The notes under the pieces: generated by a model
The model's input: the letters and a program-made list of their open reading frames with translations, nothing else
Told to the model about the DNA's origin: nothing
Databases searched by the model: none
In this document: positions 1 through 7,356 of the stretch, piece by piece
How positions within the stretch are numbered: the stretch's first letter is position 1
Layout of the letters: each line of letters opens with the position of its first letter
DNA from: Euperipatoides rowelli
Taxonomy: Eukaryota; Onychophora; Udeonychophora; Euonychophora; Peripatopsidae
Strand: one strand, 5' to 3'
Assembly: GCA_003024985.2 (NCBI GenBank)
Contig: PXIH01S0008244.1
Length of the DNA stretch: 10,872 nucleotides
Translations under genes and position numbers: made by a program

Positions 1-60
1 GTTTCTTTAGCATTTAGAAACTAATGGAATTAGAGCATGCACAGTGAAGAAGACTAGGAA

Positions 61-130
61 TTTTTCGGGCCCCATTTGGTCAGAAAAAAAAAATTAAAAA
101 AAAATTTTTTTTGGGCCCCCAGGGGGTCAG
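61..130. repeat. Short direct duplication around GGGCCC and A/T tracts
   Basis: A block starting GGGCCCCATTTGGTCAG (67-83) recurs as GGGCCCCCAGGGGGTCAG (113-130), an offset of about 46 bases. Between the copies lie an A-run, a perfect A9/T8 junction (96-112) and little else. The GC-rich flank continues to about 172 and contrasts sharply with the AT-rich surroundings. This looks like the edge of a decayed transposable element, but no terminal inverted repeat or target duplication was found, so the family is not assigned. Confidence 0.55.
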
Positions 131-175
131 GTCTTTCCGCATTACGGGGTTTTGCGGCCTATAGATCCGGGCTTG

Positions 176-296
176 TTAAGGACTGAACATTATGTGATGA
201 TTAAGGACTGAACATTATGTGATGACTAAGGACTGAACATTATGTGATGACTAAGGACTGAATATTATGTGATGATTAAGGACTTATTATGTGATT
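176..296. repeat. 25-bp tandem repeat, about 4.8 copies
   Basis: Four full 25-bp units begin at 176, 201, 226 and 251, each of the form YTAAGGACTGAA followed by YATTATGTGATGA. A fifth unit from 276 has lost about 5 bases internally (GGACTTATTATG) and fades into unique sequence after about 295. Units 1 and 2 are identical. Units 3 and 4 start with C instead of T, and unit 4 also carries a C-to-T change (AATATT). The high identity points to recent slippage or unequal exchange. The period is not a multiple of three and no coding role is visible. Confidence 0.95.
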
Positions 297-1221
297 TTAA
301 TATAATTATTGAAAACATAAATTAAGAATTTTGATGATAAATTAAACTAAATACATTTTAATATTGTATCTATCTCGCACATAATTTGCACTCATTTGAG
401 AGGTATTTGGCCATCACACAAAACATCTTGCCCTATAGGCTTTTTTTTTTTTAAGGATTAATACTTATATAAAATAAAAGTTAAAATATCATTTTGCAGT
501 CTATTATATACTATACTTTTTATGATATTTGCTAGTATATAATATGTCATCATATCTAAACCAAATCCACTGATTGGCGAGTTATTTTATCTAAAAGTAT
601 AATATTTATTTCAAAGTTATTTTCTGGATAATGTAATATAATATTTTTACAATAATATTACTAAATATATCTTCATAAAATGGATAAAATAAAAAAATAT
701 AAAAATATTTTGTTTTAATATAATTATGAGATAAATTTAATTTCCTTATTATAAAAAATTATATCCATATAAGTATTAAATAAAAAAGTAAACTACTAAT
801 TAAAATGTATTAATAAATAAAAAAAGACACATTTAGATCTCAGAATGTGAATTAAAAATACATTTTAAAAAAAAATCACAACTCATAAAACTTTATGTCT
901 GCTAATATTAGATGAAATAAAATAAGTTATTAAAATTATCTATTTTTTTTTAAATAACTATGACATATACTCATTTATCAACACTATACAGAATTATATT
1001 TTATAAAACATAAAAAAAAAAAAAAATACCATACATCAATACTTAAAACATTTCAAGAAAGAAAATAATTACAAAAGAAAACTTCTAAATATTGATATTA
1101 CTAAAATGTCTTTATCAGAGCTCTCATTTATTAAATATTGATCTGCATATAATTATTTTATTAGGAATAACTTCAGATTGTAATAAGAAAAATCTCTAAA
1201 AACTTCATTCTTGACTCTTTG
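297..1221. other. AT-rich filler, no gene seen
   Basis: Very AT-rich sequence with many stop codons in all frames, poly-A and poly-T runs (for example near 440-452 and 1011-1026) and no recognisable coding, RNA or repeat structure. Nothing here can be supported as a gene. Confidence 0.6.
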
Positions 1222-1230
1222 AGCATCAAT
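1222..1230. repeat. Candidate target-site duplication, left copy
   Basis: AGCATCAAT occurs at 1222-1230, directly against the CAGTGG end of the candidate MITE, and again at 1396-1404 just past its right end. hAT elements make 8-bp duplications; the match here is 9 bp, which allows for one chance base. Confidence 0.6.
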
Positions 1231-1395
1231 CAGTGGCATAACTAAGAATGCATACCCCCCCCCCCTGCAAAATATATACAATGGCTTCCACCAACCTTAT
1301 TACTTATATATATCTTTTACAGGTATGGTCTCCATGAATCTATGGGCCCCCTGCCAGGCATGCCTCGCAGATTCATTAGTCTGCCACTGGCGAGT
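1231..1395. mobile_element. Small non-autonomous hAT-like element (MITE)
   Basis: The left end reads CAGTGGCATAACTAAGAAT (1231-1249). The reverse complement of 1370-1389 reads CAGTGGCAGACTAATGAATC, so the ends form a roughly 20-bp imperfect terminal inverted repeat. CAGTGG ends are typical of hAT transposons, which duplicate 8 bp of target; a 9-bp direct repeat (AGCATCAAT) flanks this segment. The interior is about 120 bp, codes for nothing, and carries a C11 run (1255-1265) and a GGGCCCCC block (1344-1351). One oddity is that six bases (GCGAGT, 1390-1395) sit between the right CCACTG end and the right duplication, so the right boundary is imprecise or has an added filler. No transposase is present, so movement would have needed one from elsewhere. 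Confidence 0.65.
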
Positions 1396-1404
1396 AGCAT
1401 CAAT
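1396..1404. repeat. Candidate target-site duplication, right copy
   Basis: AGCATCAAT, identical to 1222-1230. It is separated from the right CCACTG terminus by six bases. Confidence 0.55.
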
Positions 1405-1682
1405 TCAGGTTATTATTGCTGAATAAAGTTTTCTCCGCAAAATTTTATGCTGCAATTGCGCTGCGTCACATTAATGATTTTCTTATGGTGTTGGGGTTTT
1501 TTTTAATTTTTTTTTTTCTAATTTTTTTTCATTTATGCAAACCTACATTTTATAAGCATTAAAATATCTAATCCTTGTGTTTCAAATTATACAATTTATT
1601 ATATTTTAAAATACAAATTTTCTCTGTGTATCTATCTGTCATTCCGAACTCTTTTAAATTGCATTTTCTCTCCAATGGTTTG

Positions 1683-1877
1683 TCCAATTAAGTTAAAATT
1701 TGAAAATGTTGTTACCGTAGAGGTCTAAATATGTATATAAAAGGTCAAGGTCCTAGGTGGTCAAATGGGGGTGCTAGAGGGGCCACCAAAATCTTTTTTT
1801 TTTTAAATGCTTCGATTAAGTTCAAATTTGAAATTTGTGTTACCCTAGAGGTCTACAATCACATGGGGGTGCTAGGG
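1683..1877. repeat. Diverged direct duplication, 128-bp spacing
   Basis: The stretch ATTAAGTTAAAATTTGAAAA...GTTACCGTAGAGGTCTA (1687-1727) matches ATTAAGTTCAAATTTGAAAT...GTTACCCTAGAGGTCTA (1815-1855) at a constant 128-base offset. Further on, ATGGGGGTGCTAG occurs at 1765-1777 and again at 1863-1875, an offset of 98, so the second copy has lost about 30 bases between these landmarks. This is an old tandem duplication inside a dispersed-repeat-like sequence. The open frames across it (plus from 1731, minus to 1840) use the repeat and resemble no protein I know. Confidence 0.75.
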
Positions 1878-1953
1878 GGGGGGCAATTGAATTCCATAAT
1901 TTTAGACAATGAAAATAGACTTGCCCATTTTTTGGGAGGAAGTGGGGGGGGGG
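1767..1953 (+). other. Cluster of guanine tracts
   Basis: Plus-strand G-runs occur at 1767-1771 (G5), 1779-1782 (G4), 1865-1869 (G5), 1875-1883 (G9), 1934-1936 (G3) and 1944-1953 (G10). This is striking in an AT-rich region. G5-N5-G9 alone could supply several short G-runs for quadruplex folding, but nothing shows that this matters biologically. The tracts are probably slippage products within the repeat. Confidence 0.6.
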
Positions 1954-2643
1954 ACCAAATAACATGGGAGTGTTTATCATAGTTCCAAACATACCACAAA
2001 ATTCTGGTACCCCCAAAAAAATTACCATCGATTTAGACGGGTTTTGACTAGTTACCTTAAAAATAATTTTCTTTTGGGTACTTTTTTGGATAAGGAGACA
2101 AAGAGTAGACAACCAAGAAAAATAATTTATTTTCAATGATGTGGGTCCAAGAAAATGTAGTTTGAGTTTGTGATTCATTATAACTCTTTTATTATTTATT
2201 TATCACTGTGTAAAAAAATTACATTGTTTTCAATAATTTATTATGTCCTTAGCCCAATGGATGTAGGACATAATTTGTAACTTAATTTAAGAAAGAAAAA
2301 CAATTAATACTAGAATAAAATAATGTTCTAAAACAATATTCCAGTAGTAAAAAATAACAATTACTCTAACAGAAATTATCTGGTATTATCAGTATACCTG
2401 AGAATAGTCTTGATTTTATTGTTAAAGGATGTGAAAAACAATTTAAGATTATTTTCAGATGTCAATTAATATTCATTGATCTCTTTTGATCCAATTCAAT
2501 ATGATTAACTTGTAATTGAGTTAACCCTAGTACCAAATTGGTGATCTATACTCAACTAATGGACATAAGTGACACCCAATCTTTTTAACTTATCGGCTTT
2601 TTTTTAATTTTATAATTATTTTGAATTTCCCATTTAAGATCAT
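1954..2643. other. AT-rich filler with one hairpin
   Basis: No gene is visible. C-runs near 2011-2015 look like the tail of the G-tract repeat upstream. The only clear structure is the inverted repeat at 2240-2274, listed separately. A weak reverse-transcriptase-like reading on the minus strand near 2490-2600 is treated as a finding only. Confidence 0.5.
2240..2274. repeat. Inverted repeat, 10-bp perfect arms
   Basis: ATTATGTCCT (2240-2249) and AGGACATAAT (2265-2274) are exact reverse complements separated by 15 bases. It could form a hairpin or be the footprint of a small palindromic element. There is no T-run typical of a terminator and no adjacent gene, so no function is proposed. Confidence 0.7.
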
Positions 2644-2653
2644 ATTGAATTTG

Positions 2654-3204
2654 TAAGCTTAAATAAATAAAGATAATCATGGATATAGAATTGAAGATAT
2701 ACGATTAAATAAAATCAAAGCTATAAAGATCTAGGTATTTTCCTAGTTAAAAGGTGGAATTTCTCGGTTCAGGCTGATTATCTATCAGGTAAAATGAGAT
2801 CTAGATTTGCCTTAATAAGAATAACATTAAATATATAGATTACAAAACCTTTCCGATAACGATAATTAACAGAGGATTTATTCAACCCTACTAGACCATT
2901 GTTCAACAGTGGTATCATTCTGCTTCAAAAAAGATTTATTGTAAATTGAAAAAACTTTTAGAAGAAGTAGCCACCTATAAAGTTAATAATGGGATTCTGG
3001 AATATTACTTATGAGGTTAGACTGAGTAGATTAAATATCGTGAAATGTGATCAAAGAAAAAACTAAATGATTTGTGTTTCATGTTCGGCATTGATGTGGA
3101 TGGAGACATTGGTAATGATATTTTTGAAAGAAACATCAGAATGGCGTCAAGGAAACATAAATTTGCACTGGTAGTTAAATTTAGAAATTATAATATTGTA
3201 ATAG
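2654..3204. other. Probable body of decayed plus-strand LINE, not readable
   Basis: Sequence upstream of the LINE C-terminal motif. It is somewhat less AT-rich than its surroundings and probably belongs to the same 5'-truncated insertion, but I could not recognise reverse transcriptase or endonuclease motifs in any plus frame. This is inferred from position only. Confidence 0.3.
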
Positions 3205-3282
3205 CATACTGCACAGGAGAGTAGCCTAAATATCTGGAATAAATTACCAGATAGGATTTTTGAACGCAACCAGATAAGATAA
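3205..3282 (+). pseudogene. C-terminal end of a LINE ORF2 (WNKLP motif), relic
   Basis: The plus frame from 3205 reads HTAQESSLNIWNKLPDRI and continues to a stop at 3280-3282. A W-N-x-L-P motif preceded by a short hydrophobic segment is characteristic of the extreme C-terminus of ORF2 in Jockey/CR1-type non-LTR retrotransposons. The fragment is only about 25 codons and the upstream frame is broken, so this is a 5'-truncated or decayed copy. The 3' untranslated part follows directly, with hairpins and a simple-repeat tail, which supports the orientation. The clade cannot be fixed from this little sequence. Confidence 0.55.
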
Positions 3283-3484
3283 TTCAGACAAAAGATTATA
3301 CCCTCTGTATGCAAATGATTAAGATTTTACATTGTAATTACTAATTATATTATGATATATTACTGTACTGGTATTGTATTAATTTTTGTTGGTATTAATG
3401 ATATAGCCTATTAGGCTACTCTCTGCATAAAAAGCAATGCTTTATACATTGAATAAATTGATTGATAGATATATTGATTGAATT
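3283..3484 (+). mobile_element. LINE 3' untranslated region and TTGA-type tail
   Basis: About 160 bases of non-coding sequence after the WNKLP frame lead into two hairpins and then into GAATAAATTGATTGATAG...ATTGATTGAA (about 3451-3482). Simple-repeat tails rather than poly-A are common in several LINE clades, where the reverse transcriptase recognises a 3' stem-loop. The tail ends where minus-strand reverse transcriptase homology begins, which gives a sharp junction near 3480. Confidence 0.55.
3404..3443 (+). other. Two hairpins before the LINE tail
   Basis: TAGCCT-ATT-AGGCTA (3404-3418) is a perfect 6-bp stem with a 3-base loop. AAAGCAATGCTTT (3431-3443) is a second palindrome that can pair as AAAG-CAATG-CTTT with further outer A-T pairs. 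Both lie within 50 bases of the tail, where LINE reverse transcriptases commonly bind their own RNA. Confidence 0.5.
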
Positions 3485-3930
3485 TGAATACCTGATATTT
3501 TTATAGATTGTACACCTAATTTATTAATTGATATTATTGTTTTTGGTTTGTTTTTTAAAAAAACTATATATTAAAAATTTGCATTTATCATTAGGCTATG
3601 TATGGGCATTTTGATATAGTTACCTTTGTTTTAAATAGCTGCCTGCTGGTCTACTATCTGTTGTGGTTTATCAGAATCATCAAGTGTGCATGAAATTGTT
3701 AAATCAACAACGAATTTCAAACATTATTCACATCCACTATCAATTTCATTGACCAGGTCTGCAAATATGATACTACGTAACCCAACACAGATCCCTGTGG
3801 GACTCCATTAGAACATTTGATTTGAAAACAAATTAACCCATGAATATTTGTTCTTTTTGACTTTTTAACACTAGAACTCTTTCTGTTACTTATCTTTTAT
3901 ATTTTTGTTTATCTAGAATACCATTTTATT
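3485..3930 (-). pseudogene. LINE reverse transcriptase fragment, broken
   Basis: On the minus strand a frame runs from about 3896 with SNRKSSSVKKSKRTNI, then IKCSNGVPQGSVLG. VPQGSVLG (3780-3803) is the strongly conserved box B of non-LTR reverse transcriptases. A frameshift near 3765 leads to ADLVNEIDSGCE (3727-3762), the usual segment after box B. The catalytic FADD box is replaced by FVVD (3703-3714), with one of the two catalytic aspartates lost, followed by ISCTLDDSDKPQQ and, further on, LMINAN and YIVFLKNKPK, matching the L-x-I-N-x-x-K-T segment downstream of the active site. In-frame stops occur after E (about 3726), after QQAAI and after NANF. The copy is therefore dead. The family is Jockey/CR1/I-like by its IKC-GVPQGS style. 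Both ends are truncated; the low-coordinate end stops at the plus-strand LINE tail. Confidence 0.85.
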
Positions 3931-4740
3931 TCAGTAGATTAAAATAAGATTTAAATTTTAAAACCTACAGTATTGTTTTCTTTAAATAAATAAATAAAAA
4001 AAAATTGTTTGCTCAGTCTATTCAATTTAATACCCATAATGCAATCTATCTATATTATTGTCTTATCAAGGAAAAAAATGCTTCACATACTTTCTAGAAA
4101 ACTAAAAAGAAAAAAAAATCTTGGAATTTCTCTAATAAAGACAAATCACGCAATTCTGAAGCACTTTAAAAATAAAGACGTTCTCTGACTTAAAGCATTC
4201 ATTGCGTTTGCATTTCATTTTATTTTATTTTTGTTCATTTTTTTTAAATAAGAAAAAAAATGTTGAATGCTTGATATGAAGAAAGTTTAGTGTTCTCATT
4301 AAAAAATAAGGAACCTAATCTTTGTTTATAATGCAAATAAATTAGATATGTTTTGGCTTTTAATTATATATTTGAGTGACAATATCTGAAAAAAGCATCT
4401 GGAGTTTTTATTTTTTCGTTTGCTTTTCTCTTTTTCTCTCATCAATGCTTACTGTTTGAATCAGACCCGGTGGTTTTGCATTCAAGCAAAAAATAAATAT
4501 TATTTAAAAAAAAAAAAGCTATTAAGTAACTTCCAAATACAGGAAGACTCCAGATGCGCTTCAGATCAGCTTTGATGTGTATCCTCAATAATTATTCTTG
4601 TTAATATAAGAATGTATTTTAAGATTTGGCTTCGTTGTTTTTTTTTTTTTTTNTTTTCTTAATCATTTTGATAAACTTTTGAAATTCTTATTTTTTAAAA
4701 TATATTAATAAATAGCACAATAATGATGTCGAATAATGAG
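3931..4740. other. AT-rich filler, no gene seen
   Basis: Low-complexity AT-rich sequence with poly-A and poly-T runs. The first few tens of bases may be further decayed minus-strand LINE, but no motif can be read. There are no open frames of note. The run of T near 4637-4656 contains an unresolved base. Confidence 0.5.
4653..4653. other. Unresolved base (N)
   Basis: A single N sits inside a poly-T run, consistent with homopolymer sequencing uncertainty rather than an assembly gap of known size. Confidence 0.95.
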
Positions 4741-4823
4741 ATGTCAGAATTGAACCTGCAACCTCTGGGTAACCTTCAATTGGGTTAATTGATCATATCA
4801 AAATTTTTAATGTTAATGTAATC

Positions 4824-4841
4824 TTTAATTACAATAGTAAT
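4824..4841. repeat. 18-bp direct repeat, left copy
   Basis: TTTAATTACAATAGTAAT here is identical to 5103-5120. An 18-base perfect match 279 bases away is unlikely by chance even in AT-rich DNA, and fits a target-site duplication or a segmental duplication. Confidence 0.8.
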
Positions 4842-5102
4842 TAACATATTATTTCGTACATATGTATGGTACTACCGTTTTATAAAGATTTTTAATATTT
4901 CATTTTATCACTAACCTTACCCTACCCTAACTCCAACTATGTGTGAAATCCACTATGCCCCAACCCTTTGATAAGTTAGAATAATAATTTTATAAAGATT
5001 TTCATTTCTGGTCGGTACTACTAGTACCACCAAATAGTACTAGTACCACCAAATATTTGTTTACGTACAACCAGTACCCGTTAATATGAAAGAACCAATT
5101 AT
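4842..5102. mobile_element. Candidate 261-bp insertion between 18-bp direct repeats
   Basis: The segment lies exactly between two copies of TTTAATTACAATAGTAAT. Inside, TTTTATAAAGATTTT occurs twice (4878-4892 and 4988-5002) and there is a 19-bp tandem duplication (5019-5055). The ends show no convincing terminal inverted repeat and no poly-A tail. A duplication of 18 bp is longer than most DNA transposons make and fits target-primed (LINE-mediated) insertion better. The right repeat sits at the point where the RTE pseudogene's FADD region should be, so the segment may have inserted into that pseudogene. No protein is encoded, and the family is unknown to me. Confidence 0.5.
5019..5055. repeat. 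19-bp tandem duplication, two copies
   Basis: TACTAGTACCACCAAATA occurs at 5019-5036 and 5038-5055, one base apart. GTACTAGTAC is itself near-palindromic. Confidence 0.9.
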
Positions 5103-5120
5103 TTTAATTACAATAGTAAT
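5103..5120. repeat. 18-bp direct repeat, right copy
   Basis: Identical to 4824-4841. It directly precedes the first readable part of the RTE pseudogene. Confidence 0.8.
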
Positions 5121-5875
5121 AGTGTAATGTGTAGTACCATTAAAGAAGTGGTGGAGTACAAATTAGAGTATTGGAGGGAAGACAGAGGACTTAAAATTAG
5201 TAGAAAGAAAATGGAGTACCTGAGGTTTAATGAAGATCAAGATTCAGAGATAGTCATGCAAGGAGTAAGGTTAAGAGAGTGGATAAGTTTTGTTATCTGC
5301 GATGATGGGATTGATGATGGCTGAAGATGGTGATTTGGATGCAGAAATAAGACATGAAGTGTAGTCAGGTTGGAAAAATCGGAAGAAGATGTCAGAAGGT
5401 TATGTGATTGTAGATTAAGGGTCAAGGGTAAGGTTTACAAGATGGTGGTAAGCTCAGAATGCTGTATGGGGCTGAAACAAGGCCAGTGATGAAGGCTCAG
5501 GGGAAGAGACTGCATGTAGCTGAGATTGCTAAGATAGATATGTGATGTGACACACAAGAATAAGATCAGGAATGAGAGGATAGTAGGGACAGCCAAAGTG
5601 ATGGAGATATCAAAGAAAGTGCAGGAAAGATTATTACAGTGGTATGGACAAGTCATAAGAATAAGGAGGATGAATAAATGGAGAGAAGAGTTATGGAGAT
5701 GAAAGAGCCGGGTGAGAGAGGGAGACCATGGAGCAGATGGAGGGATTGTAAAGGAGAGGACTTAAAGGAAAAGGGCTTGATGCAGGCAGATGTGCAAGAT
5801 TGCGCTTGGTGGAGAAGACCAATCAAAACATAGACCTTACAAAGAAGTGGGAAAAGATGAAGAAAATAAGATTGT
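5121..5875 (+). pseudogene. RTE-type retrotransposon reverse transcriptase, C-terminal part, broken
   Basis: The plus strand reads through the post-catalytic and C-terminal part of an RTE/BovB-like ORF2. In order: CSTIKEVVEYKLEYWRED and RGLKISRKKMEYLRF (5130-5230), FNEDQDSEIVMQGV, then after a shift EDGDLDAEIRHEV (5323-5361), a TAG stop at 5362-5364 that a CAG-to-TAG change explains, SGWKN, then LCDCRLRVKGKVYKMVV (5400-5450), MLYGAET (5459-5479), IRNERIVGTAKVMEISKKV followed by LQWYGQVIR (5565-5660), and GRPWSRWRDCKGEDLKEKGL with DCAWWRRPI (5729-5825). The reading frame changes at least five times, and a piece after the YGAET block is missing. The palm domain with the catalytic FADD box is absent or unreadable, so the copy is inactive. 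It is 5'-truncated, as is usual for these elements, and ends in a simple-repeat tail. Family assignment is confident; species-level origin is not. Confidence 0.92.
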
Positions 5876-5905
5876 TAATTGTTTAATTATTAATATTATT
5901 ATTAT
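5876..5905 (+). repeat. ATT-rich 3' tail of the RTE relic
   Basis: After the C-terminal codons and a short A/G-rich stretch comes TTAATTATTAATATTATTATTAT. RTE elements end in short tandem repeats rather than poly-A, so this marks the likely 3' end of the insertion. Confidence 0.6.
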
Positions 5906-6357
5906 GAAAAATTAAGAAAATATACACAATGTATAAAAGTATTCCATCAACTTATAATAATACAAAAGTGTTACAGGAAATAATATTAGGGATTGCAATC
6001 CCAGATAACTTTGTCAATGCCGGGATAGCGGAATAATGTGATAATTTAAATTTATGATAATATACTGTTGAACAGTAAACAATACTTTATTATAATGCTT
6101 TCATTTAAAGTTAAAAAATTTAAAACAATTTATGTGTTGTGTAAATGATTTATTTATTTAAATACAATATTAATATTTATTTTAATACAATACAAAAAAT
6201 CAAATTAAAAAAAAAAATTTTTTTTAAATATATACAAAGCAAAACAGTCTATGTTGAAACATTCAAATTGGTTTAATACAATGACTTAAAAATCTGAACT
6301 ACCAATGATTCCTATTGGCTTAAGCCACCGGATGTTCATGAGAGGTGGCCATCTTAC
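5906..6357. other. AT-rich filler with palindromes, no gene seen
   Basis: There is no coding signal. It contains a perfect 14-bp palindrome GGGATTGCAATCCC (5989-6002), followed by a small GC-richer patch to about 6032, and an A11/T8 block (6207-6225). Otherwise it is low complexity. Confidence 0.55.
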
Positions 6358-6359
6358 TT

Positions 6360-6585
6360 GAGGCAGAAGAGGGTGGTTTTATTTAAGACACATAGTTTTC
6401 AATTGGACGCTTTACAATTGATTTTGCTGTATTTTACGTTGGTTTCAATGGTTTTTGAAAGAAAAAAATATAGTGATTGCTTTAAAAATTCTCACGGTGA
6501 CAAGCAGTGGCTTGGTTATTTTCTTTTAAAGCATATAGTTTTCAATGTGATGCGCCAAATACAATGCTAGTTGCTACTTGGTGGT
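6360..6585. repeat. Weak diverged tandem duplication, about 143-bp spacing
   Basis: ATAGTTTTCAAT is shared exactly at 6392-6403 and 6535-6546. The flanks align loosely over about 65 bases: a CAG followed by GGTT and TTTAA on the left, and GACGCTTTACAATTG against GATGCGCCAAATACAATG on the right. The 70-codon open frame over this region (from 6358) reflects the repeat and has no recognisable domain. This may be an old two-copy tandem repeat; the divergence makes it tentative. Confidence 0.4.
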
Positions 6586-6782
6586 GACTTTTATTTATGG
6601 CCTGAAAATTGTTTTGGTATGGCAAAACAAAAGAAACATTAATTCTTTGGCATATTTATTTGAAAGAAAAATTTAGCAAACAAACTAAAATTACCAGCAC
6701 AAGAGGTTAAACAACATTAGTTTTACATTACTGTAGAATAATTAACTAACGTTATAATTTGCTTCAATCAAATAATATGCTG

Positions 6783-7356
6783 TCATCGATACATTTTGAT
6801 TGGATGGCGGTTTAGAACTATAGTGATCAAACTTTTGTTAGCTAGCGATACTCTGTTTAATGACACATAATTTTTATTTTCTTTCTTGCATCTTACAATA
6901 TTATCTTCTATAATAGTGACTTCTGTATCAGTTAATTTTTCCTTATCAATGTTTGTTTCGGCCATATCTACAGATTTCACGTTTAAAGTAAATGGTTCTT
7001 CTATAATATTGTCCTCCTTATTAATATCTATCATTCTTTCTAGATAAATTCTCATTATTTTTTCCCTGTATAATGAGATCATTATTTATAGGATTTTCAA
7101 TATTCATATTTAAGTCTTTACCTTCCATATCATAATTGATTTGTTCATTTCTAAACTCAGAGTCTTCCTCCTCCTCCTCCTCTTCTTTTTTAATCATAAA
7201 GAAGTTAGAATAAAGGACTCTTCTATCTGCCACTATACGGTCTTCATATTTTCTTATATAGAAAGACTGACACGTAAAACATAACATTTTATCGTAATAT
7301 AAAGCTTTGTGCCCTGTTTCTCTACAATTTAGACATAGAGACCCTCTTCCCTTAAT
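6783..7356 (-). pseudogene. Degenerate CCHC zinc-knuckle protein with acidic tail
   Basis: The minus frame is open from about 7356 and reads GSLCLNCRETGHKALYYD. This is a CCHC zinc knuckle, C-x2-C-x4-H-x4-C, in which the last cysteine is replaced by tyrosine (codon TAC at 7294-7296, one change from TGC). A second CxxC (LCFTC) follows but lacks a properly spaced histidine, so neither knuckle should bind zinc normally. Next come a run of seven glutamates from CTC triplets (about 7165-7186) and an acidic, asparagine-rich segment to a stop at 7021. An overlapping frame (6783-7082) continues with similar acidic composition, which suggests one frameshift. Paired knuckles are typical of Gag or ORF1 proteins of retroelements, and of some cellular nucleic-acid-binding proteins. 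I favour a retroelement relic; the exact family is unknown. Confidence 0.55.

Noticed and set aside
1731-2178. Overlapping open frames on both strands
   Set aside because: They run through a G-tract repeat with an internal duplication, contain homopolymer-encoded stretches and match no known family.
4911-4936. Telomere-like CTAACCTTACCCTACCCTAA
   Set aside because: It is irregular, only about 20 bases, inside a candidate mobile element, and not a true tandem of an arthropod telomere unit.
5237-5656. Minus-strand frames of 62 and 73 codons
   Set aside because: Antisense shadows of the plus-strand RTE pseudogene, whose conserved words are clear on the other strand.
6358-6570. 70-codon plus-strand frame as a gene
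   Set aside because: It lies across a weak duplication and has no domain; no splice or promoter evidence.
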